DNA from: Chromera velia
Lineage: Eukaryota > Sar > Chromeraceae
Assembly (NCBI GenBank): GCA_018398765.1
Contig: JAHBMJ010002835.1
Location: 1 to 15,642, forward strand
Direction: 5' to 3'
Length of the DNA stretch: 15,642 nucleotides
Below, piece after piece: positions 9,308 through 15,642 of the stretch. A program made the translations under genes and the position numbers. Below the pieces are notes generated by a model. It saw nothing but the letters and a program-made list of their open reading frames with translations. It was not told where the DNA came from and ran no database searches. Every line of letters begins with the position of its first letter. The first letter of the stretch is position 1.

Positions 9308-9376
<69 letters not shown>
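9093..9376. repeat. (CA)n, CT-rich and (GA)n microsatellites
   Basis: CA repeats run at about 9093-9178 and 9286-9351, with a CT-rich stretch between (about 9240-9278) and a GA run at 9352-9376. THTHTH and VCVCVC ORFs are by-products of the repeat. Confidence 0.95.
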
Positions 9377-9459
9377 TCGGGGCGAGCTGAAGACAGGGTC
9401 AAGGCGGTCATTGGAGGGAAGACCAATAATTACCAATAATTGTTGCAGGGCAGAACGAA
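9377..9459. other. Short unique spacer
   Basis: Mixed sequence between microsatellites, containing taccaataat twice in tandem. Nothing else seen. Confidence 0.4.
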
Positions 9460-10270
9460 GCAAAGAAGGAAGACAAAAAGCAAGGAACCAATAAACGAAA
9501 GAAAACATGAAGCAAAGAAAGGAACAAAGGAAGGAAGGAAGGAAGGAAGGAAGGAAAGAAGGACGAAAGTCAAGGAAGGAAGGACAGAAGGAAAGAAGGA
9601 AGGAAGGAAAGAAGGATGAATGTATGAATGAATGAAAAGACGAAACAAAGGAGGGCAAAGAAGAAAAAAAGAATGAAGGAAGCAAGCAAAGCAGGAGGAT
9701 ACAAAGACCCATTGATTAATTGGTTGCTTGATTGATTCAATGAGAAAAGGAAACGATTAAGGGAGCAGAGAAGGACGGAAGGAGGAGAAAAGAATGAATA
9801 AATAAATGAATGAATGACTAACTGACTGACTGACTGATTGACTGACTGAATGCATGCGTGCATGCATGAATGAATGAAATTTCAATGAAGAAAGGAAGAA
9901 ACGAAGCAAGTGAGCAAAGTCCCCTGAAAGAATAAATGAAGGAATAAATACAGGAAAGATGGAAGGGAGAAAAAAAGAAGTGGCCGGGCCGCAGGAACAA
10001 AAACATAAATGAACAAACGATTGAAGGACGAGAAACAAGAAGGAAGAAAGGTAAAGGAAAAAGCAGCCAGACAGGCAGGCAGGCAGGCAGGAAGGAAAGG
10101 ACAGAAAGAAGGAAGAAACGAAGGAAGGCGGGATAAGCGAACAAACATGAAGGAAGGAAGGAAGGTTGCAATGGAAGAGAGGGAAGAAAAGGGAGACAAA
10201 CGAAATCATTCATATGAAAAAAAGACAGGAAGGAAGAAAGAAAGAGGAAGAGAAGGGAAGAAAGCAAGAT
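9460..10270. repeat. Purine-rich degenerate (GGAA/GAAT)n tract
   Basis: Long plus-strand purine-rich low-complexity DNA with GGAAGGAAGG, GAATGAATGA, a short ACTGACTG patch (about 9820-9850) and CAGGCAGG (about 10070-10090). Minus-strand ORFs rich in Ser/Phe/Leu/Pro come from the pyrimidine complement. On the minus strand it could serve as one long pyrimidine-rich intron after the candidate exon at 10298. Confidence 0.85.
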
Positions 10271-10297
10271 AGAGGTATAAGGAGTGGGATGCCTGAC

Positions 10298-10371
10298 CTT
10301 CTGAAAAGCCTCGATCGGCTTGAACGGCGCTTGCATCTATTCTAAGGGGGCCCAGAAGGATCCAGTGGGAT
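10298..10371 (-). other. Candidate 74-nt exon (MQAPFKPIEAFQK)
   Basis: On the minus strand a T-rich tract ending TTTTCAAG precedes the block, and AAG/GTCAGG follows it at 10298/10297. Inside, a short ATG frame gives MQAPFKPIEAFQK and ends in phase 0 at the donor. A second frame through the block (SHWILLGPLRIDAS) is also open. No homologue recognised. Confidence 0.25.
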
Positions 10372-10494
10372 CTTGAAAAAAGAAAAAAAACACCTGCAGG
10401 TCGCGCACCAGAGGAGAATTTAAACGGAAAGATAGAGATGGATGAAGAGAGAACAACAGGTCTGCTCACCCCCCAGGGCCCCCACGACACTTAC

Positions 10495-10526
10495 CTCGGC
10501 CTTTTTATGCCTTGCCGGGGGCGAAC
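10495..10526 (-). other. Candidate 32-nt microexon
   Basis: On the minus strand, a pyrimidine-rich stretch ending TTTTGCTTGCAG is followed after 32 bases by GAG/GTAAGT, a full-consensus 5' splice site (10494-10489). Such a pair 32 bases apart is unlikely by chance, but no reading frame confirms a gene. Confidence 0.3.
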
Positions 10527-10627
10527 CTGCAAGCAAAAGAACAGAGGACAATACATCATATGCTGAAAAACACCACCGAGTAGCGCAGGTGACAGAAGTC
10601 AATACACAGGGGTCCGATCATCCTTCG

Positions 10628-10661
10628 AATTATTGCCCGTCAGAGGCCGATCTGGGCAATA
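10628..10661 (-). repeat. Isolated ATTGCCC/GGGCAAT unit, inverted
   Basis: The reverse complement, TATTGCCCAGATCGGCCTCT..., matches the unit at 10990-11018 almost base for base. A second, more degraded unit lies at 10774-10807. Confidence 0.7.
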
Positions 10662-10842
10662 CGCTCTAGAGCTGTCGGAACTCCCTGCATCCAGACCCAT
10701 CCAAATGATGTCAGAACACATAAATGAACAAAACAAAACCTTCTAGGACCACTTTTTCCAGACTCACCTGCGGATTATTGCCGAGATGAGCGCAACACGG
10801 GCAATATTTCAGTGGTCCTCCCTCCAATCGAGTACTGCCGGT

Positions 10843-11136
10843 AGAGTTGTGGAAACCAAAGGTGGGCTCACAGCCTCTCAGACTTCGTCTTCCGACACTA
10901 CTGGAAGCTGTCTGGTAGAGGCTTGAAAGCCTGTGTGCTGTTTCCGCAAATCTGAAAATTATTGCCCAGATCAGCCTCTCACGGGCAGTATTGCCCAGAT
11001 CGGCCTGTCACGGGCAATAATTTTTAAATTTGCGGAAACAACACATGGGCTTTCAGACTTCCACCTGAACTGTCCCAGTGGTGTATGAAGACGAAATCTG
11101 AGAGCCTGCAAGCCCACCTTTGGTTTCCGCAACTCT
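10843..11136. mobile_element. 294-bp foldback (MITE-like) element
   Basis: The outer arms 10843-10892 and 11087-11136 pair with about 45 of 50 positions matching. The inner arms 10941-10967 and 11012-11038 (TTTCCGCAAAT..TATTGCCC and its complement) also pair, and the sequence between them is recognisably complementary. The centre holds two tandem 29-nt units (10961-10989, 10990-11018), each bounded by ATTGCCC and GGGCAAT or a close variant. No transposase is present, so if mobile it would be non-autonomous. Precise termini and target-site duplication were not identified. Confidence 0.75.
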
Positions 11137-11215
11137 GTGGCAGCAGTTTACTAATACTTTGTGCACAGAGACGGCCGGAGACGGCTAGCTCGCACAACTG
11201 TATGCCAGAGAGGAC

Positions 11216-11407
11216 TCATGCACACGGGGGCTCATCGTGGGTCCGCGCGGAAGGCGTCGCCACCGTCGCCATGCCGAGGTGGCGGCACTCGACGCACGCA
11301 GCCGACTTGAACTTTGCCTCTATCCGAGTCTGTCGGCCAACAATCGGGTCTGAAGTCTCTTGAAGGTCCACAGGGTCAAAAATGTGGAGTCCTGAACCTC
11401 TGAGCAA
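11216..11407 (-). other. Short protein-like ORF, unknown
   Basis: The minus strand is open for 63 codons and ends at TGA. Composition is mixed and not repetitive (for example HIFDPVDLQETSDPIVGRQT and KSAACVECRHLG), which looks more like real coding than the opposite strand. The annotated first codon is not convincing, and tgctcag upstream could be a splice acceptor. No family recognised. Confidence 0.25.
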
Positions 11408-11438
11408 ACGGACTTTTCACATAGAAATGTTGCCACAA

Positions 11439-11495
11439 AAAACGCTCTGTCAGATGTCTTCTGATAGTTTTAGAAGATGTGTGACAGAGCGTTTT
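11439..11495. other. Hairpin: 24-nt arms, 9-nt loop
   Basis: Arms 11439-11462 (AAAACGCTCTGTCA...) and 11472-11495 (...TGACAGAGCGTTTT) match at 20 of 24 positions, with the outer 14 perfect. It lies about 70 bases before R1 copy 2 and is absent before copy 1. It could be a small foldback element or an RNA hairpin. Confidence 0.6.
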
Positions 11496-11566
11496 CTCAG
11501 TTTTGACTTTTTTTTCGGGAGTGTACTTTCGGGGCTCTAGAGGAGACGGCTGTTGCTGGGTCCCCT

Positions 11567-12801
11567 CGGGTCGGCATGAAGTGGAGCTTGCAGGTGGGTC
11601 CAGTGGACACCAGCCGTCTTGATCTTATTTCCAACGTCTTCCTGCTTGCTGCTGCTCCTCCTGTTCAAGCGGGGAAGGGCTGCCGGCCTTATCTAGGTGT
11701 TAAAGCACTGCTGCCCTCATCGCTCTCCTTACTCTTTCCTTGCAGGTCACAGTTTGGGAGCCCCCGGGTCAACCCCAGGTCAGCCTGTCCAGACTCGCTG
11801 CTTCTTAGGCTCTTGGTCTTTTCCTTGGGACCTTGTGCGTGCAGAATAAGCTAGACAGAAGTGCTTCCTTGACTGCACAAAGCATGAACGCCTATCTCTC
11901 CGTGTTTGTAGGTGCTAGACCGGGTGAACGGAGAATTGGGGACACCTGCAGGTCAGTTAAAGAAGCGCGGCTCGCTCTCTTGCTTTGCATGATGATTTGC
12001 TTAGCATCCAGCTTCTTTGTTCTGTTAGGAGCTTGACAGAAACGTACAAGGGAGGTCACTGAGAGAGGGTTGATGGAGAGTCTGCTGGAGCCTCCATTTT
12101 TTGACCGCCTCTTCTGAAGCTTTGCACAGCTCTCAGTCGTGCCAGACATTTTTCACCTCAAACCAATCGCTCAGCTTTCATGCATTTGAATATCTTCCAC
12201 TTGCTCCGTATGTGTCAGTCTTTGAAAGCGGTGCATACTATCCTGACGCAAGTGCTCCTTACTCGTTCATCCTTTCTCATTTGTGGCACTCCGTACTGGT
12301 CTCCCTCTGAACATCTGGATCTACCCACGGAATTGTCTTTCTTTTTCACAGCTTCTCATTGACACACACAAAAGGATTTGCAAGCTTTTACGCCGTGTAG
12401 TGTGAGTTCTTTGTGAATAGGATTATGTTGTTTTTGTGCTCTGTTCTTCGGAATCCTCTCTGACCCCTGCTGACTGCCTCATGTCCGGTCTGACCAGCCT
12501 AGCTGTGAAGCCCTCCTTCCTGCACTGTTTCCCTTGCAGAAGAAGCAATTCTTTGTATTTGATTGGCGGCGCTAAACGTTGCTTTTGAGCGTATTCATTA
12601 GTGTTGTTCCTGTGTATTTCTTTGCAGGTAACATTCACTAACTTTCACGTGCCGCGGTGATCATAATTTTTCCCACCATGCACCCTAGCTAATCAACCAG
12701 CCTTTTGAGCATATTTGAGCAGATTTGCACAGAAGTAACGATTGTAGATGATATAAAGGCTCTATATTACTTTGGGTAATCTAATTTTACTTCATAATAT
12801 T
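11567..12801 (+). repeat. Dispersed repeat R1, copy 2
   Basis: Matches 960-2373 without the 198-bp duplication. Splice-acceptor-like motifs are kept: AG ends at 11745, 12539 and 12627, the last two 88 bases apart exactly as in copy 1, and CAG/GTCAGT lies at 11951. Similarity fades after about 12800 into AT-rich DNA. Confidence 0.85.
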
Positions 12802-12870
12802 TTTTGTTAGTATTTTTTTGCTATCAAATCATAATGTCTAGAATAATTTTTAGGGTATCACAATATTGCA

Positions 12871-12913
12871 GTCCGACTTGAGGGCAAAAGTCCATTTATG
12901 AGGGCACAGGCCT
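12871..12913 (+). repeat. 43-bp dispersed motif, copy B
   Basis: Same motif as 8478-8520, here on the plus strand and directly joined to the Ser/Pro minisatellite. The join lies inside what should be the middle of the ORF family, so it probably marks a truncation or insertion breakpoint. Confidence 0.8.
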
Positions 12914-14035
12914 CAAAGCGATGTCAACACGCCCCCCCCACAAAGCGCCTCCGTCTCGCCCTCCCCACAAAGCGATGCCAATACGCCTCCCCCACAAAGC
13001 GCCTCCGTCTCGCCCTCCCCACAAAGCGATGTCAACACGCCCCCCCCACAAAGCGCCTCCGTCTCGCCCTCCCCACAAAGCGATGCCAACACGCCCCCCC
13101 CACAAAGCGACTTCGTCTTACCCTCCCCACAAAGCGATGCCAACACGCCCCCCCCACAAAGCGACTCCGTCTCGCCCTCCCCACAAAGCGACGCCACCAT
13201 GCCCTCTACCAACAACAGTGCATCTATGTCCTCCTCCTCCTTGAATTTGAAAAGCGATTCCGTCAACCAAATCCCTGGACTCGTCTACTTCACTATGGAC
13301 GTTGGTTCCTCAAAACCCTTCTCCCCACCTACTCCTCCTGAGGTTCCTCAAGCCCCAGTACACTTCATTCACCTTTTTCTTGAAGGAGACTTCAGCGAAA
13401 ACCCATTTGCGCTCTCAGCTCAGACTGTTCGTGAGCTTGACCTTTGTGTACAGGAGGATCTGCCTTGCTGTGACGGCGTAGATTTTGTTAGGCAAAGGGG
13501 CCTGGAGGCAGTTTTTCGTTGTGACATGACGGAGAAGCATGCCAACGATGTGATTGCCGCCCGGGATGGGCGTTCGCTCTTTTCTGTTCACGGGTATGGA
13601 GACGCGTTCCCTTCTTGTAAGGTGCGGCTTCGTATCTGCGGAGAATCTCACCTTTCTGAATCAGAGCAGGAAGAATGCAATGTGCAACGTTCTTTGCAGC
13701 AGCTCTTCTCTCTGCTTCCTCCCTCCGACCGCGTGAGTCCTCATCTGCGCTTCACTGCACAGATGACGACTCCCGCCGTCGTTTCCAAGTCAGCAAAGAA
13801 ATCTTGGCGTTAGAGGGCATGGGATCAGATTTAAGACGAGATTGGCTTTCTCGAACAGTTCAAAGAGGGGGAAGAACAAGCATCCAGCAGAGAGAACCTC
13901 TCCTTTGACATGTCTTTCCCATCAGTCACACGCGCTGTGCGGGCTTTTGTCACGCTCGAAAACCATCTAGCAGGAGAAGGCGAGGGTGACCGACCTGCTC
14001 TTCAAACGGGCAAGTTTGTTGCAACGTGGCTGTGA
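12902..14035 (+). pseudogene. Decayed ORF, unknown family: Ser/Pro repeats then unique C-terminal part
   Basis: The frame opens after TGA at 12899 and runs 303 codons to TAG at 13811-13813. The first 90 residues are five 18-residue repeats (QSDANTPPPQSASVSPSP and variants), matching frame for frame the tail of the left-edge ORF. A unique region follows, with no internal start needed although an ATG stands at 13199: LVYFTMDVG, VHFIHLFLEGDFSENPF, a Cys-containing stretch (DLCVQEDLPCCDGVDFVRQR) and FSVHGYGDAFPSCKVRLRIC. After TAG and a second stop (TAA, 13832-13834) the same frame again reads like protein to TGA at 14033 (EIGFLEQFKEGEEQASS, VTRAVRAFVTLENHL), so the stops look like point nonsense changes. 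A GTGAGT...CACAG pair (13733-13762) would form a 30-nt in-frame intron. N-terminally truncated at the 43-bp motif. Function unknown. Confidence 0.5.
12914..13183 (+). repeat. 54-bp coding minisatellite, five units
   Basis: Each unit is two related 27-bp halves, ACAAAGCGATG..CCCCC and ACAAAGCGCCT..CCTCCCC. All three frames are open because the unit is a multiple of three. The frame that joins the unique coding sequence encodes QSD(A/V)NTPPP and QS(A/D)(S/F)V(S/L)PSP; the last two units carry QSDFVLPSP and QSDSVSPSP. Confidence 0.95.
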
Positions 14036-14275
14036 GAGCAGACTGAGTATGAAGCTTAGCAATGGGAGTTTGTTCTGTTTTTTATTTCTCTGTTTTCTTT
14101 CCTTTTCATCTCCCTTTCCTCTTCTCTTACAGATAAAAGACGCGAGCACAATGACCGAACGGTCTTTTTCCGAATTGTTCATCTCTTTGACCCTTCGAAC
14201 ACCTTTTTCATACATCTATTCCAATCTTTGTTCTCCCTCTTCACTGGTTTGCTCTGTCTACTCTCAGTACCTTAG
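14036..14275 (+). other. Pyrimidine tract with splice acceptor and possible last exon
   Basis: A long T/C-rich tract ends cttctcttacag (AG at 14131-14132), a strong 3' splice-site look. The following sequence reads KRREHNDRTVFFRIVHLFDP in the same frame number as the upstream ORF and stops with TAG at 14273-14275. A weak donor GGTGACC at 13985-13991 would join in frame. Probably intron plus terminal exon of the same broken gene. Confidence 0.3.
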
Positions 14276-15642
14276 ATTGGTTTGACTGTCGCAGCCTTCT
14301 ATAGTGAGGGACGGCACTTAAATTGATTAAGCGTCATGATTCAGGCGCCGGGTTTCAGCTAGCAGACGGCAGCCCCACCCCGATGAGTGATACAGGTCTG
14401 GCAAAGGGGCAATACAGCATTGTCCTAGACTCATGCATTGCATGATGGCCTATAGACCGATCAATAACACATGCGCTCACAGCCTGGCCGGGCCAGAGGC
14501 AGCTGAACATGAACATGTATGGACTCGAGTATATGCATGGAGGGCCGGTACAGGGGGCACACGTACCTGCGGACACTCTCGCATAAAGACCAAGGATGTG
14601 CGTTCGGATTCATTGCCGTTTCATCTTCCGCATTCGTGCAGCTTTCTTTTGCGGGCATGTATATGCATACGCTTTGTAGACGGATGACGCAAACTTGAGT
14701 GAAAGAAGTTTAAAGAACCCTGGTAAGAACCGCCCTCACAGTTTTCGGAACCTGTTCATGACCTGGCTGACGGGACCGCCGTTGCATGACACACCCCGCC
14801 GTGCAGCTGCCCAAGACCCACGACCCTCGCTTCCCTCTTCTATACACAACGATCGAAACATTTCATGTGCTACAAATTCGTGTCCATGCTAGTGTCCATG
14901 GAAGCAGTCGATGGACTCGGACGGACTGCGCCAGAGGCCAACAGTGCTTCAAACGCAGATCGAATTGAATAGTCAGGGATTCAGGTACAGCCAGGAGAAC
15001 AGGAGAGCATGCATCAACTTGAAGGATCGATCCGGCCTGCATGCATGGCCTTTCTCAACAAGACGTCGATCAGAGTCGCAGTCAAGGCAGCAAGTGGTCT
15101 TCCTGAATTTCTGAGCTTTTGTTCTCAATTCAGACCGGATCGATCGCATGGGACGTAAAGACCATGCAGACATGCATGAACCTGCACGTGAACGCCTCTT
15201 GCGCTCGGACCAAGTCTTTGGGGCACGTCCGGTTCCGTCATGCAGCAAAGACAACACTTGCAAGGACGGACGAGTAGGATCCATAAAATCAGCCGACCGC
15301 ATTCGCCACCCACACACACACCCACACACGCATCTTCGCTCTCATGCAGAAAAGTTGGGGAATTTGATTCCTTTTTTTCTTTTGTTGCATCGGTCCACAG
15401 AGAAAACTCCCATGTTTATTTTCCTTCGTCGGTCCACATTGATAGCTTGCCATGCTTTTCCTCCGAGGACAGCAGCAGGAGCAGCGGCAGGAGCAGCAGC
15501 AGCAGCAGAAGTGAAACCAACGAAACCGTTCTTCACTCTATTATTGCTCCCTGGCCGCCCTTACACGCATTGGTTTGGGGGCAGCTAGATCTGGACTCTG
15601 GCATCTCAACTTTGTTGCTGCAACAGCCTTCAGACTCAGGGG
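14276..15642. other. No confident feature; (CAG)n-like run near 15468-15510
   Basis: Mixed-composition DNA. A 146-codon ORF (15148-15588, plus) spans a CA-rich stretch (15309-15330) and an AGCAGC run coding Ala (15468-15510), but shows no recognisable domain and its opposite strand is also open. A TGCATGCA palindrome lies at 15039-15046, near ggatcgatcc and ccggatcgatcg. I see no tRNA or known gene. Confidence 0.4.

Noticed and set aside
9014-9712. THTHTH-rich plus-strand ORFs and VCVCVC/SFLPSF-rich minus-strand ORFs
   Set aside because: They are translations of CA, GA and GGAA microsatellites.
960-12801. The two direct R1 copies as LTRs of one retrotransposon
   Set aside because: The 9-kb interior holds a host-type MATE exon, LINE debris on one strand and several satellites. 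I see no gag-pol, primer-binding site or polypurine tract, and the copies have diverged by about a tenth.
12896-13341. Plus-strand ORFs rich in CQHAPPTKR or RPPHKA and minus-strand ALCGGG-rich ORFs
   Set aside because: The 54-bp unit leaves all frames open. Only the QSDANTPPP frame continues into unique sequence and matches the left-edge ORF.
15148-15588. 146-codon plus-strand ORF as a gene
   Set aside because: It spans CA-rich and (CAG)-like runs, has no recognisable domain, and the opposite strand is open over much of it. Kept only as a note.

Overview
The window is eukaryotic nuclear DNA, rich in repeats and poor in intact genes. Coding traces are broken by splice-like signals (GT donors, pyrimidine tracts ending in CAG). 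There are long satellites and microsatellites, a non-LTR reverse transcriptase relic and the front half of a MATE-type transporter, and no bacterial operon structure or ribosome binding sites. The organism cannot be named from this sequence. A protist or alga with an intron-containing, repeat-laden genome (for example a chromerid or another alveolate) is my best guess, at low confidence.

Layout, left to right. 1-606 (minus): an ORF running off the left edge, with a basic, NLS-like stretch and then a Ser/Pro-rich minisatellite-coded tail. 843-2373: the first copy of a dispersed repeat (here called R1), whose start carries a perfect 198-bp tandem duplication. 2448-3047: a 5'-truncated LINE-type reverse transcriptase with in-frame stops, running into a 51-55 bp tandem array (3040-3290) and degenerate ACAGA-rich DNA. 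3642-4262 (minus): a MATE transporter exon with one in-frame TAG and a plausible 5' splice site, whose second half is missing. 4263-5310: its upstream region, with a TATA-like box, TGCATGCA sites and one candidate exon. 5311-6205: a (TCAG)n array. 6211-7757: eight copies of a 190-bp satellite. 7830-8476: three copies of an AT-rich 211-bp satellite. 9093-10270: CA, GA and GGAA-type simple repeats. 10298-10526 (minus): short exon-like blocks with strong splice-site consensus. 10628-11136: a 294-bp foldback element with nested ATTGCCC/GGGCAAT units. 11439-11495: a hairpin. 11567-12801: the second R1 copy. 12902-14275: a decayed ORF that begins with the same Ser/Pro repeat seen at the left edge, here on the plus strand. 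14286-15642: no confident feature.

Nothing here reads as a working pathway. The coherent picture is a mobile-element graveyard built around one broken host-type transporter gene. The two Ser/Pro-repeat ORFs at opposite ends, in opposite orientation, appear to be the front part and the back part of one unrecognised protein family. The in-frame stops in the MATE, RT and Ser/Pro ORFs are mostly where a single C-to-T change would turn a Gln codon into TAA or TAG. Ordinary decay is the simplest reading, and a UAR-to-Gln code is the alternative to exclude.
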